Source: Botrytis cinerea B05.10
Lineage: Eukaryota > Ascomycota > Leotiomycetes > Helotiales > Sclerotiniaceae
DNA length: 64,000 nucleotides
Reading direction: 5' to 3'
NCBI RefSeq assembly: GCF_000143535.2
Contig: NC_037313.1
Span: 255,501-319,500 of the forward strand
In this document: positions 1 to 10,672 of the stretch, piece after piece
Layout: the number at the start of each line of letters is the position of its first letter
Numbering within the stretch: the stretch's first letter is position 1
The notes under the pieces: model-generated
Told to the model about the DNA's origin: nothing
Seen by the model: only the letters and a program-made list of their open reading frames with translations
Databases searched by the model: none
Program-made: the position numbers and the translations under genes

Positions 1-1340
1 ACCTCTACGATATTTTGGTGTGCAAGCTTAACGGCAGTCTTCCTGTCGCGCGTTGTGAAGACGATACATCCTTGCTCACTTCGTGGGAGGCAGTCGATTA
101 GACGGCCAGATCCTGACCTAGATACGGTGATCCACATATTGACATCGTCAGCATTATCGAAAACTAAGAGCCACCGGCCTGCGCTTTCTTTGCTCAGGTA
201 ATCTTGCACGAGTTTCTTTGCATCGGCCTTATCCTCGTCCGAGCCGGGGATCTTGAGTTGGCGGGCAACTTCTCGATATGCTTGATGAAGACTTTCTGTA
301 TTGGTTGCGGGTATCCAGATCACTAAGCAATCCTTATATCTATCCCTTATTCGGTAGACAAGCTCAAGCAACAGCTGGGTCTTGCCTATTCCCCCGAGCC
401 CTGTGATGGCAACTTTTGTCACTCGACCTCCTGTAAATAGTTTTGCTTCCACCTCGGTAAGCTTCGTTCCACGACCGGTAAAGTTGAGATTTCTGTCGAA
501 TGGGACAATAAACGAAGCGGTATTATCTATAGAATAGCGTTTAGTATAGTCAAATCAGGTTAGATCTGCCGTACCTTTAAGATCTTTCGCCTCGCTCTCG
601 TTAGTGGAGAACCCCTTGACTGTCATTTCGAGCCTTTTCAGTGCGGCCTCCTTTCCCTCGCCATAGATTGGTGGCATAGACACCTCGCAGAGGCCTAACA
701 GGCAGTAAACCAGGTCTTCTTCTTTGGTTGTCTGGCGTTGTGCTACCCATCTTTTCCGCTCAGCGATACTAAAATCAGAGAAAGGATCCCCTCGCAGAGC
801 CTGAAATGGAATTCGGGTAATCTCATAAATTGGCTTTTCGAGTGACCTTTTGTCACCAAGTAGCTTGCGCTCTCGAGAGAAGAATTCGACTTCCGCTGGA
901 GCAATAAGTTCTTGAAGTGTCCAGCCTCTAGTAAACCATCTACTACTCCGAAAGGCTACTTCCCACGTGCTCTGGTTTGCTTGGACATATACGTCATCGC
1001 CAGAGGTCGATACATCCGTGAGATATACATAGCATTTCTTCGCATTTCGATACCAGCGGAACATAGAATTAATAGCCTCCGAAAGCTCAGTAAGATTCGA
1101 CTTGTCAATACAACAAGTGTCCACCCAGAAATATCGAAGGCCATCTTTAGCCGCTTGTTCTCCACAAAACTTGATCTTTTCGTAGTCAGACTTGCTTTTC
1201 CCAGTACCACTTATTAGATCTTGATATGTGACCTCTTGATCTGTCCAAGTGTGTGAAAGGATTGCGTAGGGAAGGGTATCATGGGTGGCAACATGGATCA
1301 GGCTGAATTCGCCCGGGCTTTTCATCTCTAAAAGACGCAT
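1..1340 (-). CDS. HET-NB-ARC receptor, 3' part outside window
   Basis: STAND/NLR-like protein expected to act in heterokaryon incompatibility or non-self response. Exon 1 is 575-1340 and exon 2 is 1-526, running off the window; the 48-bp intron (527-574) has donor GTACGG and acceptor CTATAG and keeps frame. The N-terminal HET domain shows YAILSHTW, YFWVDTCCIDK and RGWTLQELIAP, the three conserved HET blocks. After the intron an NB-ARC domain begins, with P-loop GLGGIGKT, Walker B WLLVFDNADD and a following GCIVFTTR sensor-like strand. The C-terminal repeat domain (probably TPR or WD40) is not visible. HET domains are cell-death-inducing effector domains in Podospora and Neurospora; the role here is inferred from the domains. 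The ATG at 1340 directly precedes the HET core, and no better start is seen. Confidence 0.85.
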
Positions 1341-2034
1341 AATTTCGAACGGCTAGAGATTTCACGTGTCTGAGGAAGTTGACGTGAGATCAAAATCACA
1401 ATTTCAGACCAGAATGGAGTGTAGGATAAGATTATCCAACGTCGAGAAATCACAATTCTATACCAGGATGAAGTGTAGGATGAGATTATTGAACGTAGAG
1501 TAGCCCTTCGCGCGGTGGGGATGCCTGTAGCATGTGATGCATTTCGTGGCGCAGCGTAACTAGAGCCTGCCTTCGAATTGTGGCTTAAGCAATCCGTAGT
1601 CACAATGCCACAATTTAGACGTCGAGATTCAGTACAGCAAATGATTATTCTAGAGTGCATAATTTAGAGCATATAAGAATTTGATTACAGTAACGAATAA
1701 ATCATAACAATATTAACTGGAAGGATGTTTTGAGCTATACTGGTTGAGGAAGAATGCACTTTAGTAATCTGGTGATGTTTATTTTTAGAACTGCTTACTA
1801 AACAATACTTAACTTGTTGCGACGCCACGTAAGCTATGGATACACGTGACTAGCACATGATCTATTCTGTGTATTTAAGTACTTAAGGCCTTTCGATCCT
1901 CTTTCTTCTATAGTATTAAATTCTAAGGATTTTACTAAGTCATATAGAGCTCTATTTATCACACAATTCAGTTAAACATTATATGCTATAGTAAACCTGT
2001 GACTGATTATCAAGGCTTATTTCGCCTAGTAGAT
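1341..2034. other. Intergenic, upstream of HET-NB-ARC gene
   Basis: No convincing gene. Short open frames here have no recognisable content. A 54-bp tandem duplication (1393-1500) is the only structure seen. The proximal part should hold the promoter of the HET-NB-ARC gene. Confidence 0.5.
1393..1500. repeat. 54-bp tandem duplication
   Basis: Two adjacent units, 1393-1446 and 1447-1500, both starting AAATCACAATT and ending near AACGT.GAG, with roughly ten differences between them. They sit about 50-160 bp upstream of the HET-NB-ARC start codon, so they may lie in its promoter. Confidence 0.7.
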
Positions 2035-2998
2035 TGTTACGACCAGTGCAGAACATGTGACCATGGGGACCTTAGGCTCAGAGATTGGACGACCAATTAC
2101 AGTAGAGCCCTATGCTTAGGGTCACAGGACCCGGAGGAGCGGTTGGATTCTGAGCGCTCCTAGGGCTCCCGGAGCGGACAGATCCTAAGGGCTCCTCGGG
2201 CTCCCGAGAACGAAGGTCTATATAATCAGATGGATTTCCTTAGTATATAGGAGCTTCGTGCTCAACTCAAATCTTCATTGTATTTAGTAACTCAACTTAC
2301 TCCGATAGTTACCAATTGTATTGTAGAAGCTTACTAAGCTATCAGCCGATTTTGGCCGAGCTGCTGGTCGGTGCTGGTAAAGATGAAAAGCGACACTGAT
2401 TTCACTTCCAATGAACAGTATGATATCCTTTACACCATGCTTTCACTTATGCCTCAACAGTATCCTCACAGCTTATCACTTTATTATAGAAAGACAAGCC
2501 TCTTCGATATTCAGCCCTGGAACCAAGGGGAATTCCGCCTCTGCAGAGGTGGACAGATCGCCAACGAATTCTATGATGACCTGATGACGGAATTATAAGG
2601 GTCGCAAGAGTGCCAAGAGGAGCACGATATCAGCGCGCCTGCCCGCGATGACCTAGCAAAGACGTTGAGAGCAGCTCAAACGATGACAACATGGCAAGAC
2701 AGTGGTGTGCTCGGCGTGCTCGGCGACAAGAGGCAACACTACCCAAGATAATATAACAAGGGCACAACGACAGCGGGCACAATAGCGGGCATAATGATGG
2801 CAAGCAACGGCCATTGCAGGGCATAACGGCAGAATCATGACACAAAAGGCTGGTACAACCCATTATATCAGAAACAAATGCAGATTAATATCAACTCTAC
2901 TTTATAGTAACAAGTCTCGAAGCTAGCACGAGCTTGCCTCAACCAAGGATCAAGTCTATCAACTTTATTATTATATCATACGGCAGTTTCTTCCTCCG
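2035..2998. repeat. LTR-like / retroelement remnant region
   Basis: Starts TGTTACGACC, has a TATA-like TCTATATAATC near 2218 and a locally GC-rich, partly palindromic stretch (2130-2215) inside AT-rich DNA, reminiscent of a fungal gypsy-type LTR. A 75-codon open frame (2371-2598, +) follows but I recognise no domain in it. No second LTR copy or primer-binding site was identified, so this is a weak call. Confidence 0.25.
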
Positions 2999-4090
2999 CT
3001 AATACATCCGCGCTACTGGGGCTCTGTATGTTTCTGGTACAATCTTATCTTCCGCGATCGGTATCTTGCTTATCTGTACTATTGAGGCTATCAATAATAC
3101 TTGTGTCACCTTATTGACCGGCTTAGGCGGATCTTGTACAGCGTTTTTGCGTTTCCGACTATACTTCGCCATATCTATGTTCTCTTCACCTACTTCTGGC
3201 GTACTACTCTTACACTTCCGACCACGTTTTTCCTTGCCTTTGGCTGTTTGGGTAGACTCTTTTACGGCACACGTTGCTTATACTTTCTTAAGATCCTTAT
3301 AGTTTATAACTTTTACTTTTTCTAGTACCAATGATCTTGTTGATTGTTGAACTTTAGCTTCGTTATTAATTGTGGTCAGAAATTGAATTCGGTTATCCTG
3401 CAGAATGCTTTTAGTAGAGAATGTTTGGAGAGCTTTGGTATATTTTTGTAAGTGCTTTGCCAGATTTTGTTTACTCGTTTCATCCATCGTATGAGCATCG
3501 TATTGGATATTCAGGTTTTGCAATGAAATAAAGGCTTCTACTGACACTAGCGTTACAAACGTTTGTGGTTCTATATCTTGCCGACAAGACACTACCTTCA
3601 CCTCATCGGCTCTTAGCATAGCTGGTTCAGCTAAAGGGGCGGGCATACTTCTGAGCACCCTATCTGGATTGAACAGGAACAAACCATTTACGGCGAAGCC
3701 AGTTTTGATATTCTTTAGTGTGAACACTCTTTCCCTTGCGGGGCTATATAGAGAGGTGAAGTACTCCTTACCAGTTGTATTTATACCTTCTTATTCGAGT
3801 CAATCAACCTAATCGCGATAAGCTGTTTTGAGTGGAGCAAACACTGTTATATCACAAGGCTGGAGCTTGTGGGAGGTATAACAGGAGAAACGGTATAAAA
3901 GAATATTGTTCTTGAAACAGAACTCTAAGATTTCGAGGGTCTTGTGTGTTCCAAAGCCGTTGTAGATCAAGACACGTGGTTTCTTATTAGCTTCTTCTTT
4001 AGTTTCGGAATCGAATATACATTCGAACCACTCTAGGCTGATCTTGGAATCAATGTATCCAAAATCGGAGCACACATATTGCCATTTAAA
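2999..4090 (-). pseudogene. pogo/Fot1-like DDE transposase, decayed C-terminal part
   Basis: Cut-and-paste transposase of the Tc1/mariner superfamily, pogo/Fot1 branch. In one minus frame from 4075 downwards the protein shows RVLIYNGFGTHKTLEILEFC, then SHKLQPCDITVFAPLKTAYRD (family hallmark HKLQPCD..VF.PLK), then in-frame stops between 3730 and 3808. It continues with GKEYFTSLYSPARERVFTLK, NPDRVLRSMP and a basic tail with several more stops, and ends RAPVARMY (stop at 2999, after a frame change). The N-terminal half with its DNA-binding and first catalytic residues is missing. Many stops are TAG/TAA/TGA in an AT-shifted background, consistent with RIP. Non-functional. Confidence 0.8.
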
Positions 4091-4374
4091 AATAAAAAAC
4101 GTGGTCCAATTGCTTCGATGGATACTCGTTAGCTAGATAATCATAAGATTTAGATACTTACTATCATTACTGTTGGTATCACCATGGGGATGGTGAAGTC
4201 AATATAGTACTATGGTTCACACTGTTGTAATATTGCTTCAGGTTCTAAAAGCTACCTAGCTATAGGTAGGACTACGAAACGTATTGCTGTAGTGCCGAAA
4301 GGCACTAGCGCAAGCGCTAGCACGGTCACATGATCCCTATCCCGACACATCTTTTATCATTTCAAACTAGTGTA
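4091..4374. other. Intergenic with short palindromes
   Basis: No gene. Two neighbouring palindromes (GTGCCGAAAGGCAC, then CTAGCGCAAGCGCTAG, about 4290-4321) may mark a transposon end, possibly of the decayed pogo element next to it. Confidence 0.35.
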
Positions 4375-4813
4375 TAACGTGGTTTATCAGCATGTGGGCC
4401 ATATCACTATGTGGGCCATCTGAAAACACCAAAATTAGGCCTTTTTCAATATTCTTATTTTAATAACTAATCATTATTTTGAAGAGAAAAAGAGTGTTAA
4501 ATAATAATAAAAAATTAGTTTCTAAGTAGTTTAATTTTCAAATGAAAATTTCTATTATATTCCAGAAAAAGTGAAAATTGTCACGATTTTCGTTACAAAA
4601 ATATTATTTCTATAATAATTACTTTAATAATTACAATTCCCAATAAATGATTTAAATTTTGTAATTTTTCTATAATTAAATTTTCAAATTTTCAAATTTT
4701 ATAAAATTATATTATTAAATGAAGAAAGTGCACGGTTACGCACAGACGAATTTTGTATGTAAAAAGGAGTGGCCCACATAGTGATATGGCCCACATGCTG
4801 ATAAACCACGTTA
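4375..4813. mobile_element. MITE with 44-bp perfect terminal inverted repeats (copy A)
   Basis: Left end 4375-4418 and right end 4770-4813 are perfect reverse complements over 44 bp (starting TAACGTGGTTTATCAGCATG). Counting the terminal TA as target-site duplication (4375-4376 and 4812-4813), the inverted repeat begins ACGTGGTTT. The interior is AT-rich and non-coding. A TA target site and non-coding interior fit a Tc1/mariner/pogo-type non-autonomous element. Confidence 0.9.
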
Positions 4814-4822
4814 ATCTTCCTA

Positions 4823-5247
4823 TAACGTAGTTTATCAGCATGTGGCCCATCTCAAAATACATACAAAATTCGTCTGTGCGTAACCGTGCACTTTCTTTAT
4901 TTATTAATATAATTTTATTTTTTCAAAAAAATATTATAATTATTCATATAAATAATAAGAATTTCTAATCAATTTTTAAAAATCTAATTTTATATAATAG
5001 TTATTATAAAAATGATTTTTTTGTAACGAAAATCGTGGCAATTTCACTTCTTTTTCTGATATAATAAAAATATAAAAGTAAAAACTAGATTTTTGAATAT
5101 TTGAATTTTTGATATTATTAAATACGCTTTTGTTTTCAAGAAATATTGATTAGTTATTAAAATATGAATATTTTAGAAAGCTTGATTTAGGTGATTTTCG
5201 AAGTGGGCCACATGCTGATATGGGCCACATGCTGATAAACTACGTTA
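4823..5247. mobile_element. MITE copy B, opposite orientation to copy A
   Basis: TA duplication at 4823-4824 and 5246-5247; inverted repeats ACGTAGTTTATCAGCATGTG (from 4825) and its complement ending at 5245. Interior sequence next to the left end (CAAAATTCGTCTGTGCGTAA) is the reverse complement of the sequence next to the right end of copy A, so the two elements lie in inverted orientation 9 bp apart. Copy B has diverged from A in the AT-rich core. Confidence 0.88.
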
Positions 5248-5529
5248 AATGTTTTTCTCGTAACGGTTCCAATCCAACGCTTTAACTCTTTATACTGTGA
5301 GTTCTGAAGAGCGTTCCTCTAGAGCCTTTGTTCAATTCCGATTGAAAGGCTTGAAAAGTCTATCAATGATAGATCGATAGTGGATAACTTTAAAAGCTAT
5401 AAAAGAAATAAACTTCATTTATATCGATTACCCAAGATCGAACATTTGTAACAAATACTTAACAACAACATCTTCTTCATATAGTTTGAAATATTATTAG
5501 CCTCACGTTTTTTCTTTCATCGAAAGTCT

Positions 5530-6778
5530 TCCACAAACACAATAACAGAATATAGAATAAAGGATATTGTCATAATATACAAGAGTATGATATAATCTAG
5601 GCACACCAGAAAGTACACCTCATACAAAAACTTGACTAGCTCCATCCATATTATTCCGCCATAGCAATAATGATATAGAAGGAAATGAGAGACAGCGCTC
5701 TAGCGTTTAGGTACCAACGTGCTGCCACCTGCTGATAGAATGTTCTAAAAACCTGCACTTACGCCACACACGTGGCTATTATACACTATATATGCCAAGA
5801 CCTGATAATCGTGGCTAAGTAAAATATAGTGAGATCGGGAGTGAACTTAGTAGATTTATAACTCGCCTGATATATTACTAAGCACCAAAATATAAGGCCG
5901 TCTCCTTACATCAGAATAACTCCCGGATTACATTATTTTCCTCTTTAGGTATCTTCAAAACTTGGAGTTATATTTTTTGGATATAGAATCTTTTTCTAGG
6001 TGCTCCGAATTTTAAATAGACTTTAATAATCGCAATTAAGCAGGGGAGAAGAGCCGAAGCGGTGATAGATGGTATTATTAAAATGATCGATAGTACTAGC
6101 CGTCGGGGAAAAAGAATTTTTCAGACTGTGGATTCATATAAGTTTTTTTTTTTTCTTTCTTATTTTTGAGATATATAAATTTTTAATTTTGATTCTTTAA
6201 TCTTTATAGGGGCCAGCCCCCAAGCCCCCGATCCTCGCTACGCTCGAGACTTAATCATAAATAATAATAATAATAATAATAATAATTTATAAACTTTATT
6301 AATCTCTTACTTCTAGCATATATAAAGATATTAGAAATGTAATTAAACTTTAAAACCTTAAAACCTTAAAATCTTATAATTCTCTTTTCTTTTCTAATTC
6401 TCTTTTCTTTTAAGGTTGTGTACTGAATTGAAGTTTCAATCTTCCTCATCGACCGGAACAACCCTGCCCTAGCGTCGGCAAATTACTTATGACCAATCAG
6501 AAGGGGTTTTATGAATCTGCAAATATGAAAATGACCTGCTATATAGATATATGATTACATAATACATCAGTACTTTTCCACTTCGTTTGCTTCTACGAAT
6601 CCATAATCAACTACAGTCTTTTTTTTATTACTAAATGATTTTTTAAGAACAAATAGCTACAGAAAATAGTATATTAATAACTACTTCATAGATTCACTAA
6701 GAAAAAATTTATAATTCCAAAACTATAGATTCGTCTCGTGATAGGGTGCGTCTCGCTACACACGGACAGACGTTAGAG
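5530..6778 (-). repeat. Dispersed repeat D, copy 1 (degraded, interrupted)
   Basis: Homologous in reverse orientation to 16611-17296 and 38321-38967. Landmarks are ACGTCTGTCC at the outer end (about 6768-6777), the ACGAGACGAATCTATAG block, the TTTTTTCTTAGT block, the ATCTTCAAAACTTGGAG block (about 5950) and ACAGAATA...AAGGATATTGT (about 5546). Strongly AT-shifted relative to the other copies. Confidence 0.65.
6095..6602. other. Insertion inside repeat D, organelle-like sequence
   Basis: Homology to the other repeat-D copies stops near 6094 and resumes near 6603, leaving about 500 bp of foreign sequence. It contains a GC cluster (GGGGCCAGCCCCCAAGCCCC, then CGCTACGCTCGAG, about 6210-6250) in very AT-rich DNA and a TAA microsatellite. 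That style resembles GC clusters of fungal mitochondrial DNA, so a nuclear mitochondrial insertion is possible. Identity not proven. Confidence 0.4.
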
Positions 6779-6968
6779 TCTAAAGTTGTAAACGAATAGA
6801 AATATCAGTAACACGACGTTATGATGTGCCAATTGTCATTCTTCGCCCGCTATTGCTGCTAAAATGAACAGACAGTTAAAAAAAATTAACATTGCCGTAG
6901 CAAATAGTCCTATTAATGGAAAATAGCGGCTTTTTGTGGCTTGTGAGCTATTCAATATCCAAATGTGT

Positions 6969-8065
6969 TCATTTGGTATCCTTAAACTCCTCAAAGACCC
7001 TAGCGGGAAGGAATTTTCCTAAATCTGTCACAGCTTGTCAACTCATCGTCCAATCCAGTAGAATACTTCAAACTTACGTGTCATTTCGACATTGCAGTGG
7101 ACAGCGGGATCATGGCCCAGTTGAGCGTTAACGTGATTGTTCGAGTCAAGAAAGAAACGAGAACGGAGCTCGCGGTAACCGTTAGGCATGCGGCGAACTT
7201 GGTGCATTAGGTACGAAATGCCATCGAATTCGTCTACGGAATAGTCTAGAGTAACCAATATGTTAATATTATAGATTTTCAGCGACACGACAAGATTTAT
7301 GAATAATATTGCAACTTTACTCACCTCCAATCAGAACCTTTCCAATGACAATGGTCTCAATATCCAGCTCAGGCCAAGCAGTCGTATTGAAACCCATCGA
7401 ACTAGGATCCACAAACTCAATATTAAGCTTAGCCGCATCGTTGCCGACGTATTCGTCAATATACGAAGTTGCTCCAATGCAGCGTTCAGCGTAAGTCTCA
7501 TTAGACCAGTTCTCACTGTACGGCGTACGGTAAGAGTACTGGTGAGCGACAGGGTTCCACAACTTGTAGCGCTGGGTCTCAACTGAGTGCCAGCCAAACC
7601 ACTAGTCATACTGGTCTCCAGTCACTGATTCAATTATATCAGTCTGAGGCAGAGGCTGTATAAGGGGTGCCTGAAAGATTTCTTACCCTCTGGAATTTCG
7701 CTACGGACGGTAATCATGAGCGTCCCGTTGGGACTGATTGCCCAACCATTCTCAAGCTGAAGGTATCCAGGTAGCTCAAGATACTTGTGTGCTTCCCAAG
7801 CGGAGTAGGCTGTCGTAGTCAGCGATTGAATCAAAGCAAATGGTATAGATATGGAGCCCTACTAAAAGCGCTAGGCCATGGGCTGCCAGCTAGACCATTG
7901 GCCAAAGCATCGGAGATCATTGCAACATTGGGGTTGTGGTACTTGGCATAAGGTAGGTCGAAATCGGCCCCTTTGAATCCAACATAATAGTCCGTGGTAA
8001 AATTCTCAAGTACAGCGACATCGGTCGAGATGATCTCAGCGGCGACTGTAGGAGTTGCAGAGCTG
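6969..8065 (-). pseudogene. DAPG hydrolase (PhlG-like) domain gene, 5'-truncated and broken
   Basis: Resembles fungal proteins with the DAPG-hydrolase (PhlG/PhiG) domain, C-C hydrolases of acylphloroglucinol-type substrates. Exons read 7687-8065, 7325-7624, 7078-7245 and 6969-7024, with introns of 62, 79 and 53 bp and good GT/AG sites. Visible pieces are FTTDYYVGFKGADFDLPYAK, YLQLENGWAISPNGTLMI, WFGWHSVETQRYKLWNPVAH and a C-terminal VHCNVEMTHLGKFLP with the putative metal-binding His/Glu. Breaks: a TGG-to-TAG stop at 7602-7604 in the expected WWFGWH motif, and a frameshift near 7835. The 5' end is replaced by another element at about 8065, so no start codon remains. G-to-A type changes fit RIP. 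Confidence 0.7.
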
Positions 8066-8068
8066 GTT

Positions 8069-9037
8069 AAGAACAGACCTATCAAATCTGAGGATACTAA
8101 AGTTGTGGTTTCGGCTACAGAACGCTCCCAGCGGGATCTCACAAAACGATTTGATGATACAGATATTGATTGGGGGGTTATAGAGAGGCAGCTCATCAAG
8201 TGGGCCGAATTGTTCTGCGCAGGTAAGAAGCTTAGATTAAATTTCTCATTCAATTATATAGAAACCAGTCAACTCTTGGCCACATCATCGAGAAAGACAG
8301 ATAAAAGGGGCTCTTCAATCACCACATAAATGCTCGCTGAACGAGCTGAGCAACTCGATGGAGAGCGAGAATCTTCCGGACAGTCATCTATTTGGCGAGA
8401 CGTGTACAGCCTTATGCGCTGTGCTGGGTCGCCATGTCACTTGGGACCTCACTGCTGGCGGGACCCTGTTGGCAAAAAGTATTACAAATTCAAGACGCAT
8501 CATTTGAAAAACCTTATTAGGTACGTGGAACAAGGACATGAGTTACAGAAACATGAAGATGTACCCGAAGGTATTCGCGAGCAATTGTACGCCGAGGAGC
8601 AGCAGTGGCTCGAAAGGCGCCAGAGAACCAGCAATATGTCCACAGCAAGCTTTCCTCCCATTAATATCACGAATGTGCTACTCCAAAATGCGTACCAAAT
8701 GCCTCTTGAGACCTCACCTGCAAGAACTCTGCCTTCGAACTTACCTCCGACCTTGGTTCCGGTTACTCGCCTCGATATCCCTGGCCCTCGAGATGTAGCG
8801 GTAAAGAACTATAGTCATTGGCAGCAATCGAAAGTCAATGACGACATTCTCAAAGCAGAGTTTCGAAAGGCTTGTGATATCACATTAGCAGATGGTCTTG
8901 ACCTAGAACAAGTGTACGAGGACCGAGATCCTACTTTTTTCATTGACAAAGGTGTCAAAGGAGGAATTGCCCGGCGGTTCGTTGATGACATTGACCAATG
9001 GGCGAAGAGGCACAGACGTGCGGAGACCGAGAAATGA
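8069..9037 (+). pseudogene. Unknown repeated fungal ORF, one internal stop
   Basis: One reading frame runs from about 8069 to 9037 and is interrupted only by TAA at 8327-8329, immediately before ATG 8330. Upstream are RSQRDLTKRFDDTDIDWG and GKKLRLNFSFNYIETSQ; downstream are LAERAEQLD, SLMRCAGSPCHLGPHCWRDP, KFKTHHLKNLIRYVEQG and a C-terminal FFIDKGVKGGIARRFVDDID. CAA-to-TAA would be the RIP-type change. I recall similar uncharacterised proteins present in multiple copies in fungal genomes, but I know no function. The Cys/His cluster (C..PC..GPHCW) could bind a metal. Its 5' end overlaps the break point of the DAPG-hydrolase-like gene, so it probably arrived by insertion. It may belong with the convergent transposase 149 bp downstream. 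Confidence 0.5.
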
Positions 9038-9186
9038 TTGGAATACAAGGGAGTTATAGGCGCCAACTTACCGAGTGCCTTGACTATGTTAATGTTTGAG
9101 TTCTAAATTAAATTATACTATATAATGTTATATTGCTATGTCCTAGATTTTATGAATAACAGACAATAAAAAAGCTCAAAATACAT

Positions 9187-10164
9187 TTACAACTCTTCAA
9201 TCGTCAACCATGCATGCCTAAAATGGCCTCTCGCACTACGCACCCTTCCCCCAACAATATCAATACACCACTCTAGAAAAGCATCAAAACCTTGCTTGGG
9301 ATTTTCTTCGTAGTTCGACCAGCTTTGCTTGATAAAAGCTTTCAGCTCGGCAAAAAACTCCTCAATTGGATTTAGATCTGGTGAGTATGGCGGCAAATAT
9401 ACCAATTTCACTTCAGCTTCATTACACAACTGCTCGATCCTCTCGGTATGATGGAAGGATGCATTATCCATAACCAGAACCGAATTTGGCTCTGGCCATC
9501 TACCACAGAGTGGAAGGAGTTGCTCGATGAAGTCTTCAAAGAGAGTACTATCTGTGAATCCCTGAAAAACGCGTGCGAGAATGACACCGTCTTGTGTGTG
9601 CGCAGGCAGGATCCGATATCGCTGCTCACGCTGGAATTGAGCAATTTGGACGGGCGTCACGCCAACCGGAGACCAACCCGTTCGTCCAAACCCGATCCGC
9701 TTGTCACATCCAGATTCGTCCACATAAACAAGATGGTAGGAGCGAAATGCTGATATGTTATGAAGGTATAGATCTCGCAGATCGGCATTCCGCTCTCTCG
9801 CCACCCTGCGAGCCGTCTTCTTTGACCAACCCATAGAAGCCAACGCCCTACTTATGCTCATTGTTGTAACGAGAATATCGAAATCGTCCCACAAAAGAAT
9901 AGCTAACTCATCTAAATACCGATCAGGCTTACCGAGAAGATATTCGCGCAAAGCTTCCAACGTAGAAGGGCTGATGCATCGGGGTCGTCCAACCCCATTT
10001 AAAGGAGCTTTGGTTGTACCAAAATAACGGAGGTTGGAGCGGATTGCTTTAATCGAGCGCGTGCTACAGCCGGCTATGTCAGCCATCTGAACAGTTGTGA
10101 GCGACTTACTAAGAACCATATCACGAATTTGATCGTGCTGTGAATCTGCGAGGTTTGGTGCCAT
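9187..10164 (-). CDS. Tc1/IS630-like DD34E transposase, intact
   Basis: Uninterrupted 325-aa transposase. Residues about 1-75 form a helix-turn-helix DNA-binding region (MADIAGCSTRSIKAIR), followed by a winged-helix segment ending near GWSKKTARRVAR. The DDE/RNase-H-like catalytic core shows VYVDESGCD (first Asp), VLVMDNASFHH (second Asp) and LPPYSPDLNPIEEFFAELK (Glu). There are 34 residues between the second Asp and the Glu, so it is of DD34E type, usual for Tc1/IS630. All catalytic residues are present, in contrast to the decayed elements around it. I did not find convincing terminal inverted repeats, so element borders are unknown. ATG at 10164 gives a normal N-terminus. Confidence 0.9.
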   Translation of the reverse strand: MAPNLADSQHDQIRDMVLSKSLTTVQMADIAGCSTRSIKAIRSNLRYFGTTKAPLNGVGRPRCISPSTLEALREYLLGKPDRYLDELAILLWDDFDILVTTMSISRALASMGWSKKTARRVARERNADLRDLYLHNISAFRSYHLVYVDESGCDKRIGFGRTGWSPVGVTPVQIAQFQREQRYRILPAHTQDGVILARVFQGFTDSTLFEDFIEQLLPLCGRWPEPNSVLVMDNASFHHTERIEQLCNEAEVKLVYLPPYSPDLNPIEEFFAELKAFIKQSWSNYEENPKQGFDAFLEWCIDIVGGRVRSARGHFRHAWLTIEEL

Positions 10165-10672
10165 TCTTGCAAGACCATCTTAACGATTCATCAGTTCATA
10201 TACAAGCTGCAGTGATGAAGGTACTCGTGTTAGGTTTCCTATATGGTCCGTGCACATTGAACCTTGGCATTAGATGTCAGATCTAGAAATCAAAAGAGCC
10301 GCAGCTAGGGCGAACAGACTCCCCTCAGAGACAAGACCGTACAATATCACTGTAATGACGTTGGTGAGGCTCAGCCCTCTGAGTTTCCCAACACTAATAT
10401 AGTGAGTGCTGTAATGCTCTTGTGCCCACCTACAAATTTATATTCTCATTTATCTGTTTTCTGCTGCCATACGTCGAGGTACGCACATCAGCATTTCACA
10501 AGTGAGTCAAACGAGTCTATCATTTCTTATATTGTTTCGTTGATTAACCTTATACATCGAGTAACGATACCACACAATTGCCTCTAACCATCTCTGCTAT
10601 CACCAGCCTTTTAATCCGACAATAAGCACAACCAACGCGCACAATATCTACATTGCCAACCATATACTATGA
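10165..10672. other. Intergenic between transposase and DUF6601-like gene
   Basis: No gene recognised. It separates the 5' end of the transposase from the 3' end of the DUF6601-like gene. A palindromic ACTAATATAGTGAGTGCTG lies near 10393-10411. Nothing else structured seen. Confidence 0.4.

Larger units (their letters stand above)
5248..6968. other. AT-rich, gene-free repeat region
   Basis: No protein-coding gene seen. It holds a degraded minus-strand copy of dispersed repeat D (about 5530-6778), itself interrupted by an insertion (about 6095-6602), a (TAA)n microsatellite near 6258-6286, and unclassified AT-rich sequence. Confidence 0.6.
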
